A stretch of DNA of 36,984 nt from an uncultured Bacteroides sp. (GTDB taxonomy: Bacteria > Bacteroidota > Bacteroidia > Bacteroidales > Bacteroidaceae): positions 1 through 36,984 of the forward strand of contig CAAFUN010000157.1 of NCBI GenBank assembly GCA_900766195.1, written 5' to 3'. Below the pieces are notes generated by a model. It saw only the letters and a list, made by a program, of their open reading frames with translations, did no database searches and was not told the DNA's origin. Below, piece by piece: positions 15,575 to 22,390 of the stretch; the first letter of the stretch is position 1; the number at the start of each line of letters is the position of its first letter. Position numbers and translations under genes: made by a program.

Positions 15575-15668
15575 ATTTGCTGAGATTCATTTAGCATATT
15601 AACTAATTTAACCCAGCATTAGCCCATCTTGAAATCCGTAAAAAGACTCCATCTTGGGCTTTTTTTTA
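15575..15668 (+). ncRNA. Possible small RNA or attenuated leader
   Basis: Between the promoter at 15541-15568 and a T-run at 15661-15667 there is no open reading frame. The 3' end has a stem AGCCCA (15620-15625) / TGGGCT (15655-15660) followed by eight T. Inside the loop the word CCATCTT occurs twice. The result would be a transcript of about 90 bases with its own promoter and terminator. It could equally be a leader whose terminator is sometimes read through into the next gene. No known RNA family is recognised. Confidence 0.35.
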
Positions 15669-15695
15669 TGTAAATTATTAACAAAAAGTAAAGTT

Positions 15696-15746
15696 ATGAG
15701 CCGAAACTACAACCAATCCGGTCTCTCTCTTTTTGTTCACAATTAG
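15696..15746 (+). CDS. 16-residue upstream reading frame
   Basis: ATG 15696 follows an A-rich leader (ACAAAAAGTAAAGTT) and encodes MSRNYNQSGLSLFVHN before TAG at 15744. It overlaps the TTG start of the next gene. It may be the true N-terminus of that gene separated by a frameshift, or a leader peptide that couples translation. It is too short to judge by composition. Confidence 0.35.
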   Translation: MSRNYNQSGLSLFVHN

Positions 15747-16470
15747 TAATGAACAAGAAAAAAGCACAAAGAGACCTCTAGTGAAAAATGAAATGTATGC
15801 TCTCCTTGAGGAAGCCTACAAAGTGTATCAACAAGAGGTATTGCTGGAAGGCAAACTCCATCATCGTTTTGCCAAAGATTTTGCCAGTTTCCACTCCTAC
15901 ATTGAGATTAGCAGCGAAGCAGAAGCTAAACTCCACATCAAAAACATAACTTCTGTATATGAATTGCTAACAGAACATATGGAGTTGGTGAAAGAATATT
16001 TTACCAAAGAGAAATTCACGCTGGAAGACTGTGAGCTGATGCTTCATAAATTCAACACCAAAGAGACTGAAGATTCACAATCCACAGCCAAACCACAAAT
16101 TTTGGGATACTTCACTGATCAACAAATAGAACTCATTACAGACTTTGCCAATAAGCAAGATCTATTTAAAAAGAAAGTAAGCCAAGAAGAATTTAAAGCC
16201 CTATTTGCTGGTACTTTGGAAACACCTCTAACCGCCAATCATAATGGTTTGGTAGCCTGTTTTTTGAATTATCTGAGAAACGAACAATATTTGGTGTATC
16301 CTTGGCAGAAAGTGATTGCCGACAAACAAATGATTTGTTCTAAATCTACTGGTAAATCACTTACTCGTGAGAATCTGAAAAATGCTCTATCCTCCTTCAA
16401 AAGTTCACATGGAGTTAAACATCTACCCTTTGAAGAATTCATCAAACAACTGAAAGTAAAAGAAGAATAG
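15733..16470 (+). CDS. Unknown protein; start uncertain, possible frameshift
   Basis: The 245-residue product is not a family I can name. It is mostly helical (LLEEAYKVYQQEVLLEGKLH, ITSVYELLTEHMELVKEYF), with a C-terminal part (ANHNGLVACFLNYLRNEQYL ... KSLTRENLKNALSSFKSSHG) that looks like a winged-helix or regulator fold. RteC-type regulators of Bacteroides elements have a similar two-part plan, but I see no decisive motif. The frame opens only with TTG at 15733, or ATG at 15793. A better-placed ATG at 15696 reads MSRNYNQSGLSLF in another frame and would join this frame by a +1 shift at the T-run 15730-15734. An S/N-rich N-terminus in the joined form looks natural. Confidence 0.6.
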   Translation: MFTISNEQEKSTKRPLVKNEMYALLEEAYKVYQQEVLLEGKLHHRFAKDFASFHSYIEISSEAEAKLHIKNITSVYELLTEHMELVKEYFTKEKFTLEDCELMLHKFNTKETEDSQSTAKPQILGYFTDQQIELITDFANKQDLFKKKVSQEEFKALFAGTLETPLTANHNGLVACFLNYLRNEQYLVYPWQKVIADKQMICSKSTGKSLTRENLKNALSSFKSSHGVKHLPFEEFIKQLKVKEE

Positions 16471-16473
16471 ACA

Positions 16474-16535
16474 AACAAGCGAAAACAAAAAAGCATACTT
16501 CTCATCATACATCTTAAGAGGTATGGTTGCTTGTT
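16474..16535 (+). terminator. Hairpin after the 15733 gene
   Basis: AACAAGC (16474-16480) pairs with GCTTGTT (16529-16535). Inside it CATACTTCT pairs with AGAGGTATG around 16494-16525 with one G-U. No T-run follows, so it may be a weak terminator or a structured leader of the next gene. Confidence 0.4.
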
Positions 16536-16558
16536 ATCTGCACTCGAAACAACGACTG

Positions 16559-16566
16559 TAACTTTG
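16559..16566 (+). promoter_or_regulatory. -7 box before the 16629 HTH gene
   Basis: TAACTTTG matches TAnnTTTG 63 bases before the ATG. The nearest TTG (16531-16533) is farther away than the normal -33 spacing. It supports a start at 16629, since an earlier ATG at 16527 lies upstream of this promoter. Confidence 0.45.
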
Positions 16567-16628
16567 CCACCGAATCGATTCAGAATTGGTGGTACAAACA
16601 CCTAGTGTCAAATAAAATTAGAATCAAA

Positions 16629-16973
16629 ATGGAGAAGCAAAGAATAAATCAAAAGATACTCTGCAAGAGAATGGATGAATTAGAAATGGCTATTAGTAAG
16701 TTGAACCCACTTGAAGCCAGCGAAATCAATAAGCGTCTCTTGAAGATTGAGAATATGTTGTATGCAGCCAAAGATACGCTTACTTCTCAAGAGGCTGCCA
16801 ACTATATCGGCATTTCTCTTTCGCAACTATATAAGCTCACCTGTAAATCTAAGATTCCATATTACAAGCCGCAAGGAAAGATGGTGTACTTCGCTAAGAA
16901 AGAGTTAGATGAATGGATGCGTCAAGACCACTGTCCGGTAATAACTCAGAATATCCAATCCAATGAAGTATAA
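16629..16973 (+). CDS. Small HTH_17 / excisionase-like protein
   Basis: From ATG 16629 the protein has 114 residues. An N-terminal coiled coil (MDELEMAISKLNPLEASEIN, LLKIENMLYAAKD) is followed by a helix-turn-helix with wing (TSQEAANYIGISLSQLYKLT ... IPYYKPQGKMVYFAKKELDEW). The frame is open back to 16527, but that stretch covers the promoter and reads as junk. The HTH is of the kind used by Xis proteins and by small plasmid/ICE regulators. It is the first gene of a tight cluster leading to the RepA-like ATPase; the 49-residue frame at 16963 overlaps its end by eleven bases. Probable job: regulating replication or excision genes (inferred). Confidence 0.75.
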   Translation: MEKQRINQKILCKRMDELEMAISKLNPLEASEINKRLLKIENMLYAAKDTLTSQEAANYIGISLSQLYKLTCKSKIPYYKPQGKMVYFAKKELDEWMRQDHCPVITQNIQSNEV

Positions 16974-17112
16974 CAAAAAGAGTAAAGACTATATGCTGAC
17001 GGATGACCAACTACAGGAGTTGCTCGAAAAATCAACCATTCATGTCTCAACAAACAGCAAGACGACTCAAAAACATTCAAAACAAAAAGATGGCAAGGAG
17101 AAAGACAAATAA
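16963..17112 (+). CDS. Small 49-residue protein between HTH and ATPase genes
   Basis: ATG 16963 overlaps the end of the HTH gene (stop 16971-16973), and the frame ends at 17110-17112, inside the beginning of the ATPase gene. The product starts MKYNKKSKDYMLTDDQLQEL and ends in a Lys-rich tail. The overlapping arrangement at both ends and the reasonable amphipathic sequence LTDDQLQELLEKS suggest a real coupled gene, but the length alone is not convincing. Unknown function. Confidence 0.5.
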   Translation: MKYNKKSKDYMLTDDQLQELLEKSTIHVSTNSKTTQKHSKQKDGKEKDK

Positions 17113-18217
17113 GAACCTCGATAGTCAGATGGCAATCAATGTCCAAGAAATGCAGATGCTTTTCAATAGCGATTTTTCCGATGCGCAGTTGGAACATTTC
17201 TTGAATAAAGGGATGATAAAAGTCTCTGAGAAATTAGAGAAACCGCCACAGATTCTTTGGGTTGGAGATTGCACCATTGCCACCTTTGGTAACTTCAGTG
17301 CTTCGACCGGTAAGGCCAAAAGTAAAAAGACATTTAACGTGTCGGCTATGGTTGCAGCTGCACTGATAAATGGTACCGTATTGAATTATCGAGCCTGCTT
17401 GCCATCGGGAAAGCGAAAGATTTTCTACTTCGATACCGAGCAAAGCCGTTATCATTGTCGAAATGTCCATGAACGAATCCTCAAACTGGCTGGACTGCCA
17501 ACCAACACAGATACCGAGAATATCACATTTGTTGGTCTGAGAGAATACACTCCCAGTCTTCGTATAAGCCTAATTGATTATGCACTCAGAAAAAGCGCAG
17601 GTTATGGATTGGTTATCATAGACGGACTGAGGGATTTGATGTACGACATCAACAATGCCAAGGAAGCAACCGATGTAATGACTATGCTCATGTCCTGGAC
17701 TAGCAATTACGACCTGCATATCCATTGCGTACTCCACCTCAATAAGAATGACAGCAATACTCGTGGGCATATTGGAACAGAGTTAGAAAACAAGGCTGAA
17801 ACGGTATTGATTGTCAGTAAGGACAAGCAGAACACTGATATCAGTGAAGTTCGTCCGATGCACATGCGAGACAAAGAGTTCTATCCATTTGCCTTTCACA
17901 TCGATAGCAATGCACTTCCTGTTTTGGAAGAAGGCTATCATGTTACGGTGTGTAAACCAAAGGATCAGCCACTCACGTCATTGCCTGAGAATGTTCACAA
18001 AGAAGTTTTGGATGAGCTATTCAGTCAACGTACTCCTGAAAAATACGTAGATATGGTAAAAGCCCTAAATGAGTTCTATACCCAAAAAGGCTATAAAAAA
18101 GGGACTAATGCCACGAAAGAATTACTAAAGCTTCTATCAGAGAAATCCATTATTACAAAAGATGACGCAGGCTATCATTACAACCCTGAGATTATCAAAA
18201 GTGAGACAAGTAAATAA
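17090..18217 (+). CDS. RepA-like AAA/RecA-fold ATPase
   Basis: From ATG 17090 the protein has 375 residues. A basic start (MARRKTNKN) is followed by WVGDCTIATFGNFS and the P-loop-like GKAKSKKT at 74-81. Next come YFDTEQSRYH (about 123), a Walker B strand GLVIIDGLRDL near 173, HCVLHLNKND, and a C-terminal winged-helix-like tail. The set resembles AAA_25/RepA hexameric helicases of plasmids. The P-loop departs from GxxxxGK[ST], since the Ser/Thr is displaced by an AKSKK insertion, but I recall this variant in other Bacteroides elements. An upstream ATG at 17003 is rejected because the 16963 frame overlaps it. With the two primase-like genes downstream, it suggests autonomous replication of the excised circle. 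Confidence 0.75.
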   Translation: MARRKTNKNLDSQMAINVQEMQMLFNSDFSDAQLEHFLNKGMIKVSEKLEKPPQILWVGDCTIATFGNFSASTGKAKSKKTFNVSAMVAAALINGTVLNYRACLPSGKRKIFYFDTEQSRYHCRNVHERILKLAGLPTNTDTENITFVGLREYTPSLRISLIDYALRKSAGYGLVIIDGLRDLMYDINNAKEATDVMTMLMSWTSNYDLHIHCVLHLNKNDSNTRGHIGTELENKAETVLIVSKDKQNTDISEVRPMHMRDKEFYPFAFHIDSNALPVLEEGYHVTVCKPKDQPLTSLPENVHKEVLDELFSQRTPEKYVDMVKALNEFYTQKGYKKGTNATKELLKLLSEKSIITKDDAGYHYNPEIIKSETSK

Positions 18218-18242
18218 CGAGTTTAAGGTTTAAGTTTAATCG

Positions 18243-18266
18243 GGTATATATATAGTAAACTATACC
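18243..18266. repeat. Palindromic leader before the Toprim gene
   Basis: GGTATA (18243-18248) and TATACC (18261-18266) enclose TATAGT/ACTATA (18251-18256 and 18259-18264). This A/T-rich dyad ends 24 bases before the ATG at 18290 and may be an operator. There is no T-run. Confidence 0.35.
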
Positions 18267-18289
18267 TATCGCTCAAAAAATATAGCATT

Positions 18290-19186
18290 ATGACAATAGA
18301 TAAAATAAAAGATATCAGTCTGGTGGAATACCTCACCGATTTGGGTTATCAATCCCACAAGAAGATTGGAAGCAACTATTGGTTCCTATCACCTCTGCAT
18401 AAAGAAGAAAATCCATCGTTCAAAGTAAACAGCAGTACCAATCTTTGGTATGACTTTGCTTTGGCACGTGGCGGTAACATCATTAACTTGGTTCAACTGC
18501 TAAATCCTGATATGACCATGCACCAAGTTCTCCTGGCATTGTCAAACTATGGTGAGACAAGCCTAAGTCCACAACAAAGCTATCAGCCTTTTACGCATCA
18601 AAACATATCCCATAAAGATGATACAAAGATTGATTGCGTAAAGCCAATCAGCAACTGCTACCTTCTTGCTTACATCTATAGTAGGAATATAAATGTAAAT
18701 GTAGCCTTGAAGTATTGTCAAGAGGTTCATTACACCTTGACCAGTGGCAAAACCTATTATGGAATCGCTTTCTTCAATATATGCGGTGGCATGGAAGTTC
18801 GAAACAAATATGCCAAACGCTGTATCGGCGGTAAAGATATTTCGCTTATCCTACAGACCAACGGTCAACAAACCATGGAGTGTTGTGTTTTTGAAGGCTT
18901 CTTTGATTTTTTAGCCTACGAGACCGCTCGGTTGCAACACGATGAGCTGTTGACAATGCCACTCCCAATGGATTGCATCATTCTGAATTCCGTTTCAAAT
19001 GTTATGAAAGCCCTGGAAGTATTGAATGGTTACGACATTATCCATTGTTATCTGGATAATGATGCAGCAGGTCGTAAAGCTTCCGAAAAACTCAAAGTCG
19101 CACTCAATCGAGAGGTTCGTGACCAGTCTCTTCGCTATCTTGACTACAACGATGTAAATGACTACTTATCAAAACACAGCAAATGA
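18290..19186 (+). CDS. Toprim-domain primase-like protein, catalytic residues intact
   Basis: The 298-residue protein has an N-terminal region that resembles the CHC2 zinc-binding part of DNA primase in layout (NYWFLSPLHKEENPSFKVNS, ARGGNIINLVQLL, about 28-72). It lacks the usual cysteines. The C-terminal half is a Toprim domain: Glu202 in FEGFFDF (compare DnaG EGYMD), ILNSVSN, and Asp256/Asp258 in YLDNDAAGR. It could prime replication of the element or act in topoisomerase-like chemistry. It follows the RepA-like ATPase, and its stop overlaps the next gene (ATGA at 19183). A paralogue with altered residues lies at 19526. Confidence 0.8.
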   Translation: MTIDKIKDISLVEYLTDLGYQSHKKIGSNYWFLSPLHKEENPSFKVNSSTNLWYDFALARGGNIINLVQLLNPDMTMHQVLLALSNYGETSLSPQQSYQPFTHQNISHKDDTKIDCVKPISNCYLLAYIYSRNINVNVALKYCQEVHYTLTSGKTYYGIAFFNICGGMEVRNKYAKRCIGGKDISLILQTNGQQTMECCVFEGFFDFLAYETARLQHDELLTMPLPMDCIILNSVSNVMKALEVLNGYDIIHCYLDNDAAGRKASEKLKVALNREVRDQSLRYLDYNDVNDYLSKHSK

Positions 19187-19536
19187 ATCAAATAGAAATA
19201 GAAAAAACGCTGAATGAACTCAAGATTGAACTTCAGCAAATCAAGGAGAGAATCAAGCTGATGGAGTATAAATTCTTTCTCAAAAAACACTACTTGACTA
19301 TAAAGGAAGTAAGTGATTATACAGGTTATACCGAATCAACCATCTATCATCTTACAGCCAGAAAAAAGATACGTTATCACAAGCCCAATGGTAAAACCAT
19401 ACTCATCAAACGTAAAGATTTGGAAAAATGGATTGAATCCCATCCTATAGAAATTTTGGATGAGCTCCGTACAGAATCCTTTCCTATAAATAAGCCATCA
19501 AACTCTAATCAAAATAATATTTCAGATGAATATTGA
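19183..19536 (+). CDS. Small HTH_17 / excisionase-like protein
   Basis: The ATG overlaps the TGA of the Toprim gene, so translation is coupled. The 117-residue protein has a coiled coil (IEIEKTLNELKIELQQIKER, about 3-30). A helix-turn-helix and wing follow (LTIKEVSDYTGYTESTIYHL ... IRYHKPNGKTILIKRKDLEK). It is built like the 14179 and 16629 proteins. Lying between two primase-like genes, it may be an origin-binding or regulatory partner. It overlaps the second Toprim gene by eleven bases. Function is inferred only from context. Confidence 0.75.
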   Translation: MNQIEIEKTLNELKIELQQIKERIKLMEYKFFLKKHYLTIKEVSDYTGYTESTIYHLTARKKIRYHKPNGKTILIKRKDLEKWIESHPIEILDELRTESFPINKPSNSNQNNISDEY

Positions 19537-20419
19537 ACAAGCAAAGCGTATCAAGCTAGAGAAATTCCTAATGAAGTTAGGAATGGAACCCGTAAAAACT
19601 AATGGCAACCGCCTTTGGTATCACTCCCCCTTCCGCAAAGAAGAAGTACCCTCATTTATCGTAGATGTAAATAATAATATTTGGTTTGACCAAGGTACAG
19701 ATAAAGGTGGAAATATAATTGAATTGGCCAAGCAACTGTATCAGACAGACATCATGCCATTCCTTTTGGACAAGATAGACGAGATTGCACCGGCTGTGCC
19801 ACCAACTAAATTCGATATACTCTCTCTTACTGGACTGGAAGAAACCGTCAAGTTTGTAACCATTGAAGAATTGAAAAGTATCAAGGATATAGCCTACTTT
19901 ACCTCAAGAAACATAGATATCGCCATTGCCGACAAGTATTGCAAGCAGATTAGCTTTCGCTCCAATGATAGAGACTGTCAGGCTGTTGCTTTTCCCAACA
20001 TACATGGAGGTTATGAACTGAGAAGTAATATCTATAGTGGACACATGCTACCATTAGCTATCTCAATTGTTCGTATGAATCCAAATGTGATTACCTCTTC
20101 GTGCTGTATATTCACCGACTTCATCGATTTTCTTTCTTATAAAACCCTTTTGGCACATAGGGAAACAGAGATTCTTGTCGAGAAGTTTGCCGACACATAT
20201 ATTCTAAACTCGCCATCGTTAATAAGCAAGGCATTACCCAACCTTAATGCTTACTCCCATATCTATTGTTATCTCAATAATGATAAGACAGGCAGAACCA
20301 TTACTGAAACTATCCAAGGTGCATTTATTGACAGACACGTCGTTGATGCATCTGAAAGATATGCCGATTTTCAAAACGTCAGTACCTATCTCCAGAAAAA
20401 GTCGTGGCGAAAGAAGTAA
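19526..20419 (+). CDS. Toprim-like paralogue with lost catalytic residues
   Basis: The 297-residue protein aligns along its whole length with the 18290 product: LWYHSPFRKEEVPSFIVD, DKGGNIIELAKQL, a Toprim start at SCCIFTDFIDFLSYK and YCYLNNDKTGR. Where the first copy has Glu202 this one has Thr197, and where it has Asp256 this one has Asn251; only the last aspartate (Asp253) remains. Two of the three acidic residues that hold metal in Toprim enzymes are therefore gone, and the protein is probably not a catalyst. It may be a structural partner of the active copy or an origin-binding subunit. The frame is intact, so it seems to be maintained. Confidence 0.75.
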   Translation: MNIEQAKRIKLEKFLMKLGMEPVKTNGNRLWYHSPFRKEEVPSFIVDVNNNIWFDQGTDKGGNIIELAKQLYQTDIMPFLLDKIDEIAPAVPPTKFDILSLTGLEETVKFVTIEELKSIKDIAYFTSRNIDIAIADKYCKQISFRSNDRDCQAVAFPNIHGGYELRSNIYSGHMLPLAISIVRMNPNVITSSCCIFTDFIDFLSYKTLLAHRETEILVEKFADTYILNSPSLISKALPNLNAYSHIYCYLNNDKTGRTITETIQGAFIDRHVVDASERYADFQNVSTYLQKKSWRKK

Positions 20420-20468
20420 ATTCATACTCGGCACACTCACCATTATTTTATTAAAACCCTAATAATAA

Positions 20469-20497
20469 AGCTCTTCATCATCGAAGGGCTTTTTTTT
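20469..20497 (+). terminator. Intrinsic terminator closing the replication gene cluster
   Basis: AGCTCTTC (20469-20476) pairs with GAAGGGCT (20483-20490) with one G-U over a six-base loop, followed by eight T. It separates the replication/regulation genes from the transfer operon. Confidence 0.85.
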
Positions 20498-20499
20498 AT

Positions 20500-20664
20500 G
20501 CCTTAATCCCATCTCTTTGAGTATGAAAACAGAGTGTGATTTTATCTATTTACTGAAATGCAGTTAAAAGAACGGTTCAAAAGGTAGCTATGTTTCTTTA
20601 TACGCAAAAACAGCTATTCCTTTGCAGCAGATTTTTAATAACACAAACACGAAAACAAAGAAAT
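20500..20664. other. Leader of the transfer operon
   Basis: No gene is seen between the terminator at 20469-20497 and ATG 20665. A TTCCTTTG word (20618-20625) is one base off the -7 consensus and could start the operon. The leader ends in ACACAAACAC (20641-20650), a word also found before other genes of the operon. Confidence 0.4.
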
Positions 20665-21120
20665 ATGAGCGTATTTGGAGTATTTGCCACAGTGCTAACC
20701 ATCATCTATGTGATCTATTATGCCTGGATGATTGGACGAGATTTGTATGGTAAGAAAGACCAGCAAACCTCCAAACAAGAAACCTTTGAATTTACTACCG
20801 AGGAAACAGAGGAAATGATTACAGAAGTCAGAGAGAAAGGTGACGGATTCAGTTTCTCTTCCGACCCTGATGAAAAGGAAACCGAAGTTGAAGCAGAAAA
20901 TCACAACGAGACAACCGAATCTCAAGAGGAAGAAGCGGACGAAGATATTAATGCTCCAACGCAAGCCGACCACGCCATCATCACTTTGTACAAAGAAGGT
21001 ATGGAAGAAATCAAACCTGAACATTCAAAAGAATTTGAGAGCAGCGAATTTATAACTGCACTCATGAATATTGATACTGTACCAGGCAACTTGCTAAAGA
21101 CAACAAGAAATGAATTATAA
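20665..21120 (+). CDS. Small membrane-anchored acidic protein, first gene of the transfer operon
   Basis: ATG 20665 follows an A/C-rich leader containing ACACAAACAC. The 151-residue product has one membrane helix at the N-terminus (VFGVFATVLTIIYVIYYAWM). A long, strongly acidic stretch follows (about 38-105, many Glu/Asp), then a small C-terminal region (HAIITLYKEGMEEI ... FITALMNIDTVPGNLL). The upstream extension to 20590 reads through the leader and is not used. Conjugative transposons of Bacteroides often have a TraD-like small protein just before TraE, and this may be its counterpart. It overlaps the next gene by eleven bases. Exact role unknown. Confidence 0.65.
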   Translation: MSVFGVFATVLTIIYVIYYAWMIGRDLYGKKDQQTSKQETFEFTTEETEEMITEVREKGDGFSFSSDPDEKETEVEAENHNETTESQEEEADEDINAPTQADHAIITLYKEGMEEIKPEHSKEFESSEFITALMNIDTVPGNLLKTTRNEL

Positions 21121-21445
21121 ACCAAGTCTTCGATTACTGACCATCGGATTTGCATTGACAGTCGTCCAAAGATTATCAGCCAAGTGCGGAAATGTAGATT
21201 ATAGCTGGGGAGCAGATGGGTTGGCGCAGGCACACGACTATGTTGTGACCATGATGCTCTACACGCTATACCTTATTTATGCGGTGTCAGCAATCGTCTC
21301 CATCTACTCCGTTATGCAAATCTATATTAAGATGAATGTCGGTGAAGAAGGTGTAACCAAAGATATCATGACACTCGTGGGTGCTTGCCTGTTTATGATT
21401 GGCGCATCCATCGTTTTTCCAGCCTTCTTTGGCTATCAGATATAA
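21110..21445 (+). CDS. TraE-like (DUF4134) small membrane protein, copy 1
   Basis: The 111-residue protein has a signal-like N-terminus ending near LSAK, then two membrane helices (MMLYTLYLIYAVSAIVSIYS and LVGACLFMIGASIVFPAFFG) joined by IYIKMNVGEEGVTKDIM. This matches the DUF4134/TraE family, the presumed VirB2-like pilus subunit of Bacteroides conjugation systems. It begins eleven bases before the end of the acidic protein gene. A second, related copy follows at 21538. Confidence 0.85.
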   Translation: MNYKPSLRLLTIGFALTVVQRLSAKCGNVDYSWGADGLAQAHDYVVTMMLYTLYLIYAVSAIVSIYSVMQIYIKMNVGEEGVTKDIMTLVGACLFMIGASIVFPAFFGYQI

Positions 21446-21537
21446 ACGCGCAACAAAAACGCAACAAACGAGAACCTAATTAGATAAAAAAACTCAACTG
21501 GCCAGACGAGTATATACACAAACCAAAAAAGTTAAGA

Positions 21538-21915
21538 ATGATCCAGAAACTCAAAAACAAATTTAAGAGCATGGGAAAGTCTCTTTGCTCTTCTCAGAGA
21601 ATGAAAACAATGGCCTTGATGTTGGCCGTAGGTACAACAGCAGCTTTCGCCCAGAATGCAGCAGGTGATTACTCTGCTGGTACTACCGCATTGGGTACAG
21701 TGACAACAGAAATCGCTAAATACATTCCGTATGTAGTGAAACTTTGTTATGCAATTGCCGGTATCGTGGCGGTTGTGGGCGCAATCTCAGTTTATATAAA
21801 AATGAACAATGAAGAGCAGGATGTCAAGAAATCAATCATGATGATTGTTGGTGCTTGTATCTTCTTGGTGGCTGCTGCTCAGGCACTTCCATTGTTCTTC
21901 GGCGTAGGCGCATAA
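21538..21915 (+). CDS. TraE-like (DUF4134) small membrane protein, copy 2
   Basis: The 125-residue protein has a signal peptide ending TTAAFAQN (about 38) and two membrane helices (KLCYAIAGIVAVVGAISVYI and MIVGACIFLVAAAQALPLFF) joined by KMNNEEQDVKKSIM. It shares with copy 1 the pattern YIKMN..E..V.K.IM..VGAC.F...A....P.FFG and is clearly a paralogue. It is the more typical TraE. The two may form one pilus from two subunits, or one may be accessory. A 92-base gap with an AC-rich leader separates them. Confidence 0.85.
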   Translation: MIQKLKNKFKSMGKSLCSSQRMKTMALMLAVGTTAAFAQNAAGDYSAGTTALGTVTTEIAKYIPYVVKLCYAIAGIVAVVGAISVYIKMNNEEQDVKKSIMMIVGACIFLVAAAQALPLFFGVGA

Positions 21916-21966
21916 AGTTAACAGGAATAAATTATCCTGAGTATTCATTTAAACACATGAACAACG

Positions 21967-22257
21967 ATGACCGAAGAGCAATATCAAGATTATCCTATTT
22001 TCAAGGGTTTACAAAAACCTCTTGAATTTATGGGCGTGCAGGGTCGCTACATCTATTGGGCAGCCGGTGCTATTGGTGGAGCTATTGTCGGTTTCATCTT
22101 AGCCTACTGCTTAATTGGATTCGTGGCTGGATTGATAGCACTGGTAGTCTCATTGGGAACCGGGGCAGCCTTCATAATTATGAAACAGAAAAAAGGTCTG
22201 CATTCCAAGAAAGAAGACAACGGTGTTTTCATCTATGCCCACTCCAAGAAGGTATAA
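21967..22257 (+). CDS. TraF-like (DUF4133) VirB3-type protein
   Basis: The 96-residue protein begins DYPIFKGLQKPLEFMGVQGR, the typical start of DUF4133/TraF. It has two adjacent membrane helices (YIYWAAGAIGGAIVGFILAY and FVAGLIALVVSLGTGAAFII) and a basic tail. VirB3 proteins sit in the inner membrane with VirB4, here TraG at 24882. In CTnDOT-type operons TraF directly precedes TraG. Here 2.6 kb of extra genes separate them, suggesting later insertions. Confidence 0.85.
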   Translation: MTEEQYQDYPIFKGLQKPLEFMGVQGRYIYWAAGAIGGAIVGFILAYCLIGFVAGLIALVVSLGTGAAFIIMKQKKGLHSKKEDNGVFIYAHSKKV

Positions 22258-22390
22258 CGTAACTAACAACACAAACACAAAATGAACACAAAGATTCAAT
22301 TAAACACAAATGTCTAACCCGATGGGCTTCCTACAGGAAAACTTACCTTGTGTAGTTCTTCTGTAGGCAGCCTATCTTTATTTATTCGCT
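22258..22390. other. Gap after TraF with an 11-codon frame and a hairpin
   Basis: An AC-rich leader (ACAACACAAACACAAA) of the type found before tra genes is followed by ATG at 22282, but the frame ends after eleven codons at 22317 (MNTKIQLNTNV). Then CCTACAG (22330-22336) pairs with CTGTAGG (22361-22367). The layout looks like the start of a tra gene that was interrupted by the lipoprotein gene that follows, or a leader peptide. TATCTTTA at about 22373 resembles a weak -7 box. Confidence 0.4.

Noticed and set aside
16527..16628. Earlier start for the 16629 HTH gene
   Set aside because: The extra part covers a promoter -7 box and a hairpin arm and has no protein-like pattern.
17003..17089. 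Earlier start for the RepA-like ATPase
   Set aside because: The stretch is shared with the 49-residue frame, and the basic MARRK start at 17090 is a better N-terminus.
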